Positions 8,670-18,465 of a DNA stretch of 64,000 bases are shown in pieces. The position numbers and the translations under genes were made by a program. Source of the DNA: Tsukamurella paurometabola (GTDB taxonomy: Bacteria > Actinomycetota > Actinomycetes > Mycobacteriales > Mycobacteriaceae); NCBI RefSeq assembly GCF_900631615.1, contig NZ_LR131273.1, forward strand, positions 3,690,850 to 3,754,849, read 5' to 3'. The stretch's first letter is position 1, and each line of letters starts with the position of its first letter. The notes beneath the pieces were generated by a model. The model searched no databases and was not told the origin of the DNA. It saw only the letters and a program-made list of their open reading frames with translations.

Positions 8670-10841
8670 ATGGGGCTACCGAGCGCGATCTGCGATCTAC
8701 CGGGGGAGTTGCTCCCTCCCGGGCTCGTCGGCGCCGGTGGTCAGGAGCGTGCGATCGCGGCGATTCTATTCGAACAACGACGGTGTGAGGGGCTTGCGTA
8801 TTGCAGGACGATGACTGCGGTCTACGCGCTGCACAGGGTGATGTACGCCGACGATGAGGCCGAGTATCTGGCCCGGCCGGGCGATCTGGCGGGGGCGGTC
8901 GAGGCGCGACGAAGCCTCACGGCGGCGGGTGCGGCGTTGGAGGCGCAGGTGTCCACGCTGCTCCGGTTGGGGTCGACGGCCGCGCGGCTCGCGATCGAGA
9001 CCGCGATCGGATTCGTGGAGCGACTGCCGAGGGTGTTCGCCTTGATCGGCGAGAACGTGATCTCGCCGAAGGCGGGGGAGGTGGCGCTGCACCGTTCCCG
9101 AGCGCTCGACGGGGAGCAGGCGCGTCGGTTCGATGCCCTCCTCGCCGAACGACTGACGGTGGAGTACGAGGTGCTGTCACTGCCCGCGCTGCGGGAGGCG
9201 GCGGACGAGATCGTCGGGCGGATCGATGCGGAGGCGGCGGAGCGACGGCGGCGAGCCGCGGTCGAGGATCGGCGGGTCACGTTCCGCCCGGAGCAGGACG
9301 GCATGGCCGCGGTGTTCGCCCTGATGCCGGCTGAAGACGTGTCTGAGGTACAGGCGCGGGTCGAGCACATGGCGGGCACGGTCTGTGACGCGGATCCGCG
9401 GACGCCGCCGCAGCGTCGTGCGGATGGTTGGTTGCAGCTGGCTCGCGGATTCAGCACCCTCGGTTGCCGGTGCGAGGCGCCGGACTGCCGGTACCGCGAG
9501 GCACGCTGCCAGGGCGAGCCGGATGCGGACGGGGTGATCACTCGCTTCGTCACGCTGGTCAACGTGGTGATCAACGAGCGGGACATGGTCCGCGACGGCG
9601 GCGATCAGCCCACGTGCTCTGCGCGGTCGTCGACCGAGTTCGATCCGCCCTCAGCGGACGATGCGGAGGCGGACATCGAGGTCGCGTCGGGAACGGACAC
9701 GCGTGATCTGCCGGCGGATGCGTCGGCTTCGGCGTCGACCGGCGACCGGTCGGGGTGGGGGTACCTGGTCGGGCACGGTCTGATCACCGGCGAGCACGCG
9801 CGGGAGCTCGCGGCCCGTGACGATGCGAAGATCCAGCCCTTCGGGCAACGGATCCACGACGACCCCGTGCCGGCAGCCGTTGCCCGCCACTCGGGTATCG
9901 GCGGCGCGGAACCTCGCGCGGCAGCGGATGCGGAAGGAGACCGCCGAACGGACCTCGGCGACGGCGACCCGCGGGGGCGACTGGACGTCGCAGCGGTGTG
10001 GGCCGAGATCGTGGTCCGTCTCGAAGGGCACGAGGGGCCCGGTGACGGTGGGGCATTCGACGATGTCCCGCCCGGTGACGGTCCGTCCGGTGGTGATCCG
10101 ACGGATGGTGCGGGTGATGGCCCGCCTGGTGGAGGTCCGACGGATCGTGACCCGACGGGTGGTTGCGCCGCCCACGATGACGGGCGCACCCCCACGAGTA
10201 ACCCGGCGCGCGCCGACGCGGGCGATCCCGGTGCCGTGGTGACCGCGCGGGGGAGCAGTGGATACCGGCCGTCGGCGGATCTGCGGCGGTACGTGCGCCT
10301 GGTGTTTCCGCGGTGCGTGTTTCCGTACTGCACCCGGCCGGCTTCGCGGGCGCAGCTCGACCACCGGCGCGAATACGATCACGCCGACCCGGCGCTGGGC
10401 GGGGGCACCACGGTCGAGCAGATCCAACCGCTGTGCGTGGCGCACCATCAGCTCAAGACAGCCGGTGAGTGGATCGACGCGCGGCTGCCCGACGGACGGA
10501 TCCTCTGGACGTCGCCCGACGGACGGCGCTACATCGTCGATCCCAGTGGCACCGTGTTCGCCCTGTTTCCCGATCTACAACGGGTGCGCTGGATCGTCCC
10601 GGAGGCTGCGGCACAGTCGATTCCGTGCCGGGACACCGCGCCTCCGGGCGGCCGAACGCGCCTACAGCGCGAGCATGCGCGCCGCGAACGTCTGCGGCAG
10701 CGCAACATCGCCGCGATGGAGGCTGAGCTGGATCGCGCGAGAACCCCTGCCAGCACCGTCGAGGAGCACCTCGCCGCCGCGCTCGCGGCGCCCCGACCCC
10801 CGCGCCCCGCACCGTCGTTCGACGGTCCGCCGCCGTTCTGA
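8670..10841 (+). CDS. DUF222 / HNH endonuclease (13E12 repeat family) protein
   Basis: 723 residues from ATG 8670, 6 nt after TATCGT, probably leaderless; in-frame starts upstream at 8571 are less likely. The N-terminal DUF222 region spans about residues 1-330. A cysteine cluster (LGCRCEAPDCRYREARC) follows at about 270-285. A low-complexity acidic Gly/Pro/Asp linker (about 440-530) separates it from a C-terminal HNH domain at about 540-600, with CVFPYCTRPASRAQLDHRREY and CVAHHQLKTAGEW supplying the HNH histidines. These proteins resemble the M. tuberculosis REP13E12 family; their in vivo role is unknown, and a link to mobile or repetitive DNA is often proposed. The linker is unusually long and repetitive. 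Confidence 0.85.
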   Translation: MGLPSAICDLPGELLPPGLVGAGGQERAIAAILFEQRRCEGLAYCRTMTAVYALHRVMYADDEAEYLARPGDLAGAVEARRSLTAAGAALEAQVSTLLRLGSTAARLAIETAIGFVERLPRVFALIGENVISPKAGEVALHRSRALDGEQARRFDALLAERLTVEYEVLSLPALREAADEIVGRIDAEAAERRRRAAVEDRRVTFRPEQDGMAAVFALMPAEDVSEVQARVEHMAGTVCDADPRTPPQRRADGWLQLARGFSTLGCRCEAPDCRYREARCQGEPDADGVITRFVTLVNVVINERDMVRDGGDQPTCSARSSTEFDPPSADDAEADIEVASGTDTRDLPADASASASTGDRSGWGYLVGHGLITGEHARELAARDDAKIQPFGQRIHDDPVPAAVARHSGIGGAEPRAAADAEGDRRTDLGDGDPRGRLDVAAVWAEIVVRLEGHEGPGDGGAFDDVPPGDGPSGGDPTDGAGDGPPGGGPTDRDPTGGCAAHDDGRTPTSNPARADAGDPGAVVTARGSSGYRPSADLRRYVRLVFPRCVFPYCTRPASRAQLDHRREYDHADPALGGGTTVEQIQPLCVAHHQLKTAGEWIDARLPDGRILWTSPDGRRYIVDPSGTVFALFPDLQRVRWIVPEAAAQSIPCRDTAPPGGRTRLQREHARRERLRQRNIAAMEAELDRARTPASTVEEHLAAALAAPRPPRPAPSFDGPPPF

Positions 10842-10849
10842 GCCAGCGT

Positions 10850-11236
10850 TCAGGTCAGCTTCTCGAAGACCATCGTCGCCTGGATCCGGTCGCCGCCGCC
10901 GAGCCCTTTGCTTCCCGACGACGCGGTGGTGATGGTATGGAGCCGGTAGCCGAGGGCGGCCTGCTGATTGATCGCCTTCTCGAGCTCGACAAGGTTGCCC
11001 GATCCCGTGCCCCACAGCTTCTCCTTGAGAATCACCTGAAGCACCACGTAGCTCATGTTGTTCGCCGCTGGCCTCGGACGGGCGCCAGCAGTCGCTTCCG
11101 CCTCGATTCGGTTCACCAACCCGGTCAGGCCTTGCTGTTGCGGTGGCTGTTGAGTCTGGTCCGTCCAGCGCTGGCCATCCCACCAGCGCTGGGTTCCCGA
11201 GCCGTCGTCGTACCAACCGGGGGTCGAGTTCGTCAT
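10850..11236 (-). CDS. DUF2510 and DUF4177 domain protein
   Basis: 128 residues from ATG 11236 with GAGGTGG directly upstream. The N-terminus is a DUF2510 module (PGWYDDGSGTQRWWDGQRWTD), a short Trp-rich motif common on actinobacterial membrane or secreted proteins. The C-terminal ~65 residues fit the DUF4177 pattern (YVVLQVILKEKLW, LVELEKAINQQAALGYRLH, QATMVFEK). No signal peptide or membrane helix is present, so it is probably cytosolic. It ends 8 bases from the stop of the DUF222 gene on the opposite strand. Function unknown. Confidence 0.75.
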   Translation of the reverse strand: MTNSTPGWYDDGSGTQRWWDGQRWTDQTQQPPQQQGLTGLVNRIEAEATAGARPRPAANNMSYVVLQVILKEKLWGTGSGNLVELEKAINQQAALGYRLHTITTASSGSKGLGGGDRIQATMVFEKLT

Positions 11237-11360
11237 ATCCACCTCGCTACTGGATGTCAGGCACCACACGTTTCGCGCAGTGCACGGATCGTAGCGAGAG
11301 GATTTCGTGTGGGAGCCGGCATCGCCCTGGAATCCAGTTGCCGCGCCCGAACTGCGACGG

Positions 11361-12464
11361 CTAGCGACCCTTCAGCGTGTCCGCGAGGGAGATGACGGTC
11401 GCGTTGGAGGCGGGAGCCAGCGGCTCGACCGTGCCGAACGCGACGGACGCCGTCTTCGCCGGAGCGGGTTCACCGACCACCCGGAAACCGGCCTCCGCCA
11501 GCGGCTTCGCGTTCCCCTGCTGGGTCACGAAGGAGACGAAGTCCGCGGCTGCACGCTCATGGGCGTCCGTGGTGTCCTCCCGGTCGAGGACCGCGGCGGG
11601 GTACGTCGCGGATGCGGTCGGGCCCGCGGGGTACACGGCGACCGGCGCCGCCTCGCCCCGGCCGCGCGCGAACGCGGCGAGCTGCTGCTCCGTGACGGGC
11701 ACGGCGCGCACGGCGTCGCCTGGCTTGGTCAACGCGTCGAGCGCGGCCCCCGCCGTCGTCGACTTCGGTGCATCCTTCGCCCAGCGCGCGAGCGAGCCGG
11801 TGACCACCGGGCTCTTCGCGGCCTCGTCGGACAGCGCGGCCCCCGCGGTACGGGCGACGGCGGCACCCACGGTCTGCGCCGCGAGGTAGGTGCCGTCGGC
11901 CTCGGCGCCCGTCGGCAGCGCGATCCGCAGCTGATCCTGACGGGCGGGCAGATCCAGCCAGCGCACCTCGTCGAAGGTCTTCCGCGCGGAGCCGCGCACG
12001 GCCAGGACCACGGGCGACGACGCGATCGAGGTCGGCTGCCCCGACAACTCGGCGGGCTTGGCCGCCGCGAGGCGCGCCGTCCACACCGTGCTCTCGGGGA
12101 TCCACAGCGACGGCGCCGGCCCGAGCTTCGGGTCCCACGCGCCGGAGAGGGCGTCCAGCGCGACGGGGGAGTCGATCCCCGTCACCTCGATCTTCGCGCA
12201 GTAGTCCGCGGAGACGGTGCCGCTCGCGTTGAAGCTCTCCGCGATGCGGCGCAGCGGGCCGACGAGTGCGGGCGCCGCCGCCACCTGCACCGCGAGGTCG
12301 CCGCGCACGCACGAGGCGGCCGCGTCACGGCCCTCCTGCTCCGAGCGGCCCGACAGCCAGACCATCGCGCCGGCGACCGCGGCCACCACCACGACCACCA
12401 CGATCGCGGCGATCAGCCAGCGGGCGACGCCGCGGGAACCGGTTCCAGAACGATGTGATCCCAT
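11361..12464 (-). CDS. Membrane-anchored substrate-binding-fold protein lacking the usual VWA domain
   Basis: 367 residues from ATG 12464 (a TTG at 12473 adds three residues). A transmembrane anchor (about residues 12-38: WLIAAIVVVVVVAAVAGAMVWL) is followed by an extracellular SBP_bac_11-like domain (LAVQVAAAPALVGPLRRIAESFNASG, SLWIPESTVW). It resembles Rv1836c, the neighbour of glcB in M. tuberculosis, which I recall as about 680 residues with a C-terminal von Willebrand A domain. Here the reading frame stops (TAG 11361-11363) after SLADTLKGR, roughly where the VWA half should begin, and the next 70 bases in frame show no VWA sequence. Either a domain loss or a family variant. It shares strand and operon direction with the next two upstream genes. 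Confidence 0.75.
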   Translation of the reverse strand: MGSHRSGTGSRGVARWLIAAIVVVVVVAAVAGAMVWLSGRSEQEGRDAAASCVRGDLAVQVAAAPALVGPLRRIAESFNASGTVSADYCAKIEVTGIDSPVALDALSGAWDPKLGPAPSLWIPESTVWTARLAAAKPAELSGQPTSIASSPVVLAVRGSARKTFDEVRWLDLPARQDQLRIALPTGAEADGTYLAAQTVGAAVARTAGAALSDEAAKSPVVTGSLARWAKDAPKSTTAGAALDALTKPGDAVRAVPVTEQQLAAFARGRGEAAPVAVYPAGPTASATYPAAVLDREDTTDAHERAAADFVSFVTQQGNAKPLAEAGFRVVGEPAPAKTASVAFGTVEPLAPASNATVISLADTLKGR

Positions 12465-12474
12465 CGAGAGCAAC

Positions 12475-13266
12475 CTACCCGAAGACGCCGCGCGGCGGCA
12501 TCGGGGAGTCCTGTGTGTTCGCGCTGGTGAAGGGCTTCGCGCCGCCGACGAATCGGGTGGCGTCGGGGCCCGCCAGCAGCGTTCCCGGGAACGGATCGCC
12601 GGCCAGCCTGCGCGCCAGCCGGTCCGGCACGGCGCCGGCCACCAGCACCAGGTTGCCGAACCGGCGGCCCTTCAGGACCGCCGGCTCGGCCGCGATCGCC
12701 ACGTCGCCGAAGACCCCGGCGACCGTCGCGGTCACGGACCGGGCGAACGCGAGGGGCGCACCGTCGGCGACGTTGAGCGCCACCACCGCGCCGGCCGCGA
12801 GGAGCGGAAGCAGGGAGGCGAAGAACTCCGTGGTGGTCAGTGCGGCCGGGGTGCGCGCGCCGGCGAAGACGTCGACGATCAGCACATCGACGGTGCCGTG
12901 CATGCCCGCGGGCAGCACGGATGCGGCCTGCGTGGCGTCGGCGCAGCGGATCTTGATCTGCTCACGCTTCGGCAGCGGGGCGGCGGCGCGGACCGCGTCG
13001 ATCAGTCCGCGATCGTTCTCCAGCACCTGTTGGCGCGAGCCGGGACGGGTGGCGGCGATGTAGCGGGGCAGCGTGAAGCCGCCGCCGCCGAGGTGCACGG
13101 CGGTCACCGGCTCGCCGGCCGGCCGCGCCAGGTCGATGACGTGCCCGATCCGGCGCACGTACTCGAAGACGAGGTTCGTAGGGTCGCCCGTGTCGATGTA
13201 GCTCTGCGGCGTCCCGTCGAGCAGGACGGTGAACGCACCGGGCCGGTCGCGATCGGCTTCGACCAC
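12475..13266 (-). CDS. Spermidine synthase-like methyltransferase-fold protein
   Basis: 263 residues from GTG 13266; no better start exists before the frame runs into glcB. The Rossmann-like fold of polyamine aminopropyltransferases is visible: VTAVHLGGGGFTLPRYIAATRPGSRQQVLEND (nucleoside-binding glycine loop and acidic strand end), then DVLIVDVFAGARTP and FFASLLPLLAAGAVVALNVAD. It is short and lacks the N-terminal beta-domain of true spermidine synthases, as in the many actinobacterial 'fused MFS/spermidine synthase' relatives. Substrate unknown. It ends 10 bases before the SBP-like gene, in the same direction. Confidence 0.75.
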   Translation of the reverse strand: MVEADRDRPGAFTVLLDGTPQSYIDTGDPTNLVFEYVRRIGHVIDLARPAGEPVTAVHLGGGGFTLPRYIAATRPGSRQQVLENDRGLIDAVRAAAPLPKREQIKIRCADATQAASVLPAGMHGTVDVLIVDVFAGARTPAALTTTEFFASLLPLLAAGAVVALNVADGAPLAFARSVTATVAGVFGDVAIAAEPAVLKGRRFGNLVLVAGAVPDRLARRLAGDPFPGTLLAGPDATRFVGGAKPFTSANTQDSPMPPRGVFG

Positions 13267-13298
13267 GACCGGCCCGGTGTCGGGTTCGGTTGCGCTGC

Positions 13299-15464
13299 TC
13301 AGCTGTTCGCGGCCTTGTACTCGCGACGGCGCGCGTGCAGGATCGGCTCGGTGTAGCCGTTCGGCTGCGTGCCGCCGAGGAGGATCAGGTCCTTCGCGGC
13401 CTGGAAGGCGATGTTGGTGTCGAAGTCCGGCGCCAGCGGACGGTAGTCCGGATCACCGGCGTTCTGCTGGTCGACGACCGGCGCCATGCGCTTGAGCGCA
13501 TCGATGACCTCGTCCTCGGTGACGACCCCGTGGCGCAGCCAGTTCGCGAGCAGCTGCGAGGAGATGCGCAGCGTCGCGCGGTCCTCCATGAGGGCGACGT
13601 CGTGGATGTCCGGAACCTTCGAGCAGCCGACGCCGGCGTCGATCCAGCGGACCACGTAGCCGAGGATCGACTGCGCGCTCTCGTCCAGCTCCTCGCGCTT
13701 CTCCTCCTCCGACCAGTTCGCGTTCTTCGCGAGCGGGATGGTGAGGATGTCGTCCACCGACGCCGGATCGCGCTTGGCGATCTCGTTCTGCACCTCGAAC
13801 ACGTCCACCAGGTGGTAGTGCAGGGCGTGCAGGGTCGCGGCGGTCGGCGAGGGCACCCACGCGGTGGTCGCGCCGGCCTTGGGCTGCGCGATCTTCTGCT
13901 CGAGCATCGCGGCCATCAGGTCGGGCATGGCCCACATGCCCTTGCCGACCTGCGCCTTGTGCTGCAGGCCCGCGTGCAGGCCGATGTCGACGTTGCTGTC
14001 CTCGTACGCGGGGTACCAGGTCTGCCCCTTGAGCTGACCCTTGCGGACGAACGGGCCCGCGACCATCGAGGTGTGGATCTCGTCGCCCGTGCGGTCCAGG
14101 AAGCCGGTGTTGATGAACACCACCCGGTCGTTCGCCGCGGCGATGGCGGCCTTGAGGTTCACCGACGTGCGGCGCTCCTCGTCCATGATGCCCATCTTGA
14201 GCGTGAGCGCGGGCAGGCCCAGGAGCTGCTCGACGCGGGCGAAGATCTCCGCGGCGAAGGCCACCTCCTCGGGGCCGTGCATCTTGGGCTTGACGATGTA
14301 CACCGAGCCGGTGCGGGAGTTGGTGAGCTCGCCCGACAGGCCGTGGATCGCGATGAGCGAGGTGACGATGCCGTCGAGGATGCCCTCGCCGATCTCGTCG
14401 CCGTTCAGCAGGATCGCATCGGTGGTCATCAGGTGGCCCACGTTGCGCACGAACAGCAGCGAGCGGCCGTGCAGCACCAGCTCCGAGCCGTCCGGCGCGG
14501 TGTACACGCGGTCCGGGTTCAGGGTGCGGGTGAAGGTCTTGCCGTTCTTGGTGACCTCCTCCGCGAGGTCGCCCTTGTTCAGGCCCAGCCAGTTCCGGTA
14601 GCCGACGACCTTGTCGTCCGCGTCGACGGCCGCGACCGAGTCCTCGAAGTCCATGATCGTGGTGACGGCGGACTCGACGAGCACGTCCTTGATGCCTGCG
14701 GGGTCGGTCGAGCCGATCGGGGACGCGGGGTCGATCTGGATCTCCAGGTGGAGGCCGTTGTGGCGCAGCAGGACGCCCGACGGTGCACCCTGCTCGCCCG
14801 TGTAGCCGGCGAACGCCGCCGGGTCGGCGAGAGCGCAGGTCTTCTCGCCCTCGGTGATCACCAGCTTGCCCTCGGCCACCGACAGTCCCGTGACGTCCGC
14901 CCAGGAACCGGCCTCGAGCGGCACGGCCTTGTCGAGGAAGTCCTTGGCGAAGGCGATCACCTTGTCGCCGCGGACCTTGTTGTAGCCCTTGCCCTTCTCG
15001 GCGCCGTCGGTCTCCGGGATGGCGTCCGTGCCGTACAGCGCGTCGTACAGCGAGCCCCACCGGGCGTTTGCGGCGTTGATCGCGAAGCGCGCGTTGAGGA
15101 TCGGCACCACGAGCTGCGGGCCGGCGGTCGAGGTGATCTCGGTGTCCACTCCTGCCGTGGTGATCTCGCGGTCCTCGGGGACCGGCACCAGGTAGCCGAT
15201 GTCGGTGAGGAACTGCTTGTACGAGGGGAAATCGACCGGGCCGGGCGCGGCGGCGTGGAACTCGTCGATCTTGGCCTGCAGCTCGTCGCGGGTGGCGAGC
15301 AGCGCCTTGTTCTTCGGGACCAGGTCGGCGATGAGCTTCGCGGCGCCCTCCCAGAAGGTCTTCTGGTCTACACCGGTCCCCGGAAGCGCCTCGTCGTTGA
15401 TGAAGTCGTAGAGGACCGTTGCGACCTCGAGGCCGGCGACGGATGTCCGGGCGGTGTCAACCAT
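13299..15464 (-). CDS. glcB: Malate synthase G
   Basis: 721 residues, the size of isoform G (about 720-740). Start is ATG 15464 ([14 protein letters not shown]), aligning with mycobacterial GlcB; a TTG four codons earlier is possible. It condenses glyoxylate with acetyl-CoA to malate, the second step of the glyoxylate shunt. Recognisable blocks: [17 protein letters not shown] near the N-terminus, [32 protein letters not shown] and, late, [16 protein letters not shown]. It probably has its own promoter in the 40-bp gap after the ABC exporter gene; isocitrate lyase is not in this window. In M. tuberculosis the homologue Rv1837c occupies the same neighbourhood. Confidence 0.96.
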   Translation of the reverse strand: MVDTARTSVAGLEVATVLYDFINDEALPGTGVDQKTFWEGAAKLIADLVPKNKALLATRDELQAKIDEFHAAAPGPVDFPSYKQFLTDIGYLVPVPEDREITTAGVDTEITSTAGPQLVVPILNARFAINAANARWGSLYDALYGTDAIPETDGAEKGKGYNKVRGDKVIAFAKDFLDKAVPLEAGSWADVTGLSVAEGKLVITEGEKTCALADPAAFAGYTGEQGAPSGVLLRHNGLHLEIQIDPASPIGSTDPAGIKDVLVESAVTTIMDFEDSVAAVDADDKVVGYRNWLGLNKGDLAEEVTKNGKTFTRTLNPDRVYTAPDGSELVLHGRSLLFVRNVGHLMTTDAILLNGDEIGEGILDGIVTSLIAIHGLSGELTNSRTGSVYIVKPKMHGPEEVAFAAEIFARVEQLLGLPALTLKMGIMDEERRTSVNLKAAIAAANDRVVFINTGFLDRTGDEIHTSMVAGPFVRKGQLKGQTWYPAYEDSNVDIGLHAGLQHKAQVGKGMWAMPDLMAAMLEQKIAQPKAGATTAWVPSPTAATLHALHYHLVDVFEVQNEIAKRDPASVDDILTIPLAKNANWSEEEKREELDESAQSILGYVVRWIDAGVGCSKVPDIHDVALMEDRATLRISSQLLANWLRHGVVTEDEVIDALKRMAPVVDQQNAGDPDYRPLAPDFDTNIAFQAAKDLILLGGTQPNGYTEPILHARRREYKAANS

Positions 15465-15504
15465 GAAGTTCTTCAACCCCTTCGTAGCACTGTCTATGTG
15501 CCCA

Positions 15505-17229
15505 TCAGGTTACTCCGCGCGTGATCGCCGCCGACGCCGGGACCACCTGGCCGAAGTCCAGTTTGACCAGCTGGTCGGCGCGGTCGAAGTACCGGTCGTC
15601 GTGTGTGATCACGACCACGGCCTTCCCGCGCGCCTTGAGGTCGGCGACGATCCGGTCGTAGAAGATCGCGCGGAACCGCGGGTCCTGATCGGCGGCCCAC
15701 TCGTCGAACAGGTACACGGGCCGGTCCTCGAGCAGCGCGGTCAACAGTGCGAGCCGCTTGCGCTGCCCCGTCGACAGCGCGAGCGTCGAGAGCTTCCCGT
15801 CCTCGACCGTGACCGCGTGCGCCAGCTCCAGGTCGTGCAGCAACCCGCGGACGCGGTCGTCGAGATCGTCGGCGGCGAGCCCCAGGTAGTCGTCGAACAG
15901 GTGGAAGTCGGAGAACACCGCCGTGGTGTGCTGCCGGAACCACTCGGTGTTGTGCGGGCCGATCGGCTCGCCGCCCGCGCGGATCTCACCGATCCGCGGT
16001 GCGTACAGCCCGCAGATCAGCTTCGCCAGCGTCGACTTGCCGCTGCCGTTGCCGCCGACGACGAAGGTCACCTCGCCGGGCCGCAGCGTCAGGTCGACGG
16101 GGCCGAGGCGGAAGCCGTGCGGGGCGCCGGGCGGTGGTCCCTGAGGAGGGTGCGGCGGCGGGCCTCCGAGCCCCCCGGGGCCGGGCGGCCGGTGACCGGG
16201 CCCGCCGGGTGGGGGCTCGGGGAGGTACTCGTAGCCGACGCCCCGCAGTTCGACGGTGCCGTCGCCGACGGGCCGCCCGTCGTAGGGGAGCACCGACTCG
16301 TCGCGCGGGGTCTCCAGCGACAGGTCGAGGCCGCGGATCTTCGCCAGCGCGACATCGCCGCGCAACAGGTCGGGGATGCGATGCATGAGGCTCTGCATGG
16401 GCATCGACAGGAACGTCGTGACCAGCACGTAGCCGATCATCGTCTCCCGCGGCAGTTCCAGCGCGCGGGCGAGGACGAACAGGATCAGGACCATCGTCCC
16501 GAGCTGCAACACCTGGCCCAGCGCCTGCCCGCCGGCGAACCGGGTGCCCGCGGCGACGTGCTTGCGGCGCAGGTCCTCGGCGGTGCCCAGGAGCTTGCGG
16601 TCCAGGAAGTCGGCCCGGCGCGCACGATGCAGCTTGAGCTCCTTGATGCCGTGCGTGACCTCTTGGAACGAGCCGATGAGGGCGTCGTCGAGCTCGCGGG
16701 CCCGGCGGTAGGTCTCGCGGACGCGGCGGAGCACCGTCTCCACGCAGGCGATGCCGATGAGCGTGCCCGCCACGGACACCGCGAACAGCGTGCCCGAGAC
16801 GGTCGCGAGATAGGTCAGCGCGCCGATGATCGTCGCCAGGTCGATGCACAGCCCGGGGATGCCCGAGACCGCCATCGAGAGCGACCGGACGTCCTCCGTG
16901 AGGGTCGCGAGTAGGCGGTGATCGCCGAGCCGCTCGATGTGCTCCAGGGGTGCCGCCAGCACGCGCTGCGACAGGCGCGCCCGGAGCCGGTAGACCGCCG
17001 CCTGCGCGAGGTGCAGCAGGATCAGCTGCGAGGCGACGCCCGCGACCACCACGACGACGGCGGTCAGGACGAACTGGGTGACCGTGACCGTCGGCATCGG
17101 GCCCGGTGCGACCAGGCCGTTGATGAGCGTGAGGAGGTACGCGTTCGCGCCGCCCGCGAGCAGGCCCGCGACCACGGCGGCGGCGATCGCCGCCGGGGAG
17201 ATCGAGAACAGGAACTTCAGGAGCTTCAT
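15505..17229 (-). CDS. ABC exporter, fused membrane and ATPase domains (cyclic-peptide exporter type)
   Basis: 574 residues: six-helix membrane domain (about 1-330) fused to an ATPase. Walker [10 protein letters not shown] begins near residue 392; [12 protein letters not shown] replaces the canonical LSGGQ, and [13 protein letters not shown] is the Walker B region. The DEWAADQDP and [10 protein letters not shown] variants are typical of the PvdE/SyrD/YojI 'cyclic peptide export' family. A Pro/Gly-rich insertion (about residues 338-375) separates the two domains and looks like a local expansion. It starts 7 bases after the type III PKS stop, so it is the third gene of the desaturase-PKS-exporter operon and probably exports the PKS product or a precursor. 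Confidence 0.88.
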   Translation of the reverse strand: MKLLKFLFSISPAAIAAAVVAGLLAGGANAYLLTLINGLVAPGPMPTVTVTQFVLTAVVVVVAGVASQLILLHLAQAAVYRLRARLSQRVLAAPLEHIERLGDHRLLATLTEDVRSLSMAVSGIPGLCIDLATIIGALTYLATVSGTLFAVSVAGTLIGIACVETVLRRVRETYRRARELDDALIGSFQEVTHGIKELKLHRARRADFLDRKLLGTAEDLRRKHVAAGTRFAGGQALGQVLQLGTMVLILFVLARALELPRETMIGYVLVTTFLSMPMQSLMHRIPDLLRGDVALAKIRGLDLSLETPRDESVLPYDGRPVGDGTVELRGVGYEYLPEPPPGGPGHRPPGPGGLGGPPPHPPQGPPPGAPHGFRLGPVDLTLRPGEVTFVVGGNGSGKSTLAKLICGLYAPRIGEIRAGGEPIGPHNTEWFRQHTTAVFSDFHLFDDYLGLAADDLDDRVRGLLHDLELAHAVTVEDGKLSTLALSTGQRKRLALLTALLEDRPVYLFDEWAADQDPRFRAIFYDRIVADLKARGKAVVVITHDDRYFDRADQLVKLDFGQVVPASAAITRGVT

Positions 17230-17236
17230 GACGCGC

Positions 17237-18454
17237 TCATTCGCCGGGCCGGTCGCCGGTGACGACGTCGAACAGGAAGCCCTCCACGGTCACGCCAGGG
17301 GCGAAGGAGAACGCCATACCGGTGGTCGGCGTCCCGTCGGGCCGACCGGAGGCACCGTCGGACACCTGCGCCAGGAGGCGCTCGAGGACGAACAGCAGTG
17401 AGACGCTGAGCATGTTGCCGTGCGCGGCGAGGACGTCCCAGCTGGTGCGCGAGGCCTCGTCCGGCAGGCCCAGTGCCGCGGCCGCGGACTCGATGATCTT
17501 CGGGCCACCGGGGTGGATCGCCCAGTGCGCGACGGCCTCCCGGCTCAGGTCGTTGCGGTGCAGCACCGCGTCGACCACCGGCGCCACGCCGTTCACGATG
17601 TACCGCGGCAGGGACTCCGCGAGCTCGCACGTGATGCCGTTCGCGTTGACCCCGAGCACGATCCCGTCCTCGGCACCGTCGAGCAGATGGGTGAACGTGT
17701 CGCGCACGACGATCCGGCCGGCCGGCAGCGGATGCCCGACCTCGCTCGCGCCGATGAGCGCGGCACCGCAGCCGTCGGCGAACAGGCTGGAGATCACCAC
17801 GTCGTTCGGGTCGCCGGAGAAGACGGCGTTCACCGAGCTCAGCTCCAGGCAGATCATGAGCGACTTGCGGTCCGGGTGGGCGCGCACGTAGTCGGTGGAC
17901 ACGCGCAGCGCGTTCATCGCGGCGGCGCAGCCCATGAAGTTGATGACCACCCGGCTGGTCTGCGGTGCCAGGCCGAGCGCGCGGATCACCGCGACGTCGA
18001 CTCCCGGGGCGAGGAAGCCGGTGCTGGTGACGAAGACCAGCTGGCCGATGTCGGCGGGGTCGACCGCGTGCTCGGTGCCCATGCCGAGGGCGCGGCGGGC
18101 GGTGTCGATCGCGAGCGGCGCGGCGTGCTCGTAGAACAGGTCCATGCGCTCGCGGACGGTGTCCGGGCGGGTGCTGAACTCCGCGAACTCCGGGGTGAGC
18201 GGGTCGATCGCGAGGTGCCGCTCGGCCACCCGCGTCTTGGCGTAGACCCGGCGGATCCGCTCGGCCTGCTGCGGATCGTCGAACCGCGCGGCGACGCGTT
18301 CGGCGGACCCGGCCTGGTCGTGGACCTGCTCGGGTGAACCCGTGGCGAGGGACTCGATCACCGCGACCGAGGTCGGGGGCGCCGGCGGAGCGCCCAGCCA
18401 GGTCCCGGGTGCGGGAAGGACGGGGGCGACGGTGCCCTCTCCGGTGGTATCCAT
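17237..18454 (-). CDS. Type III polyketide synthase (chalcone synthase-like)
   Basis: 405 residues from ATG 18454, 11 bases after the desaturase stop. Thiolase-fold features are complete: nucleophilic cysteine in VINFMGCAAAMNAL (Cys176 by my count), the His region WAIHPGGPKIIE and the Asn region LAAHGNMLSVSL. Such homodimeric enzymes extend acyl-CoA starters with malonyl-CoA and release alkylpyrones or alkylresorcinols; mycobacterial relatives are Pks10, Pks11 and Pks18. The GCAAAMN context is the bacterial long-chain-starter type. With an upstream desaturase it may use an unsaturated fatty acyl starter. Expected product: a lipid pyrone or resorcinol (inference). Confidence 0.92.
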   Translation of the reverse strand: MDTTGEGTVAPVLPAPGTWLGAPPAPPTSVAVIESLATGSPEQVHDQAGSAERVAARFDDPQQAERIRRVYAKTRVAERHLAIDPLTPEFAEFSTRPDTVRERMDLFYEHAAPLAIDTARRALGMGTEHAVDPADIGQLVFVTSTGFLAPGVDVAVIRALGLAPQTSRVVINFMGCAAAMNALRVSTDYVRAHPDRKSLMICLELSSVNAVFSGDPNDVVISSLFADGCGAALIGASEVGHPLPAGRIVVRDTFTHLLDGAEDGIVLGVNANGITCELAESLPRYIVNGVAPVVDAVLHRNDLSREAVAHWAIHPGGPKIIESAAAALGLPDEASRTSWDVLAAHGNMLSVSLLFVLERLLAQVSDGASGRPDGTPTTGMAFSFAPGVTVEGFLFDVVTGDRPGE

Positions 18455-18465
18455 GGGTGATCTCC

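Noticed and set aside
8187-8670. Toxin-antitoxin pair around the MT0933-like gene
   Set aside because: No adjacent toxin-like gene; the neighbour is the divergent DUF222/HNH gene.
10060-10200. GGTGA/GACGG short repeats, considered as a tandem repeat locus
   Set aside because: In frame with the DUF222 protein and explained as its Gly/Pro/Asp linker.
13290-15524. 744-residue ORF on the + strand opposite glcB
   Set aside because: Mirror frame of malate synthase G, no recognisable domain.
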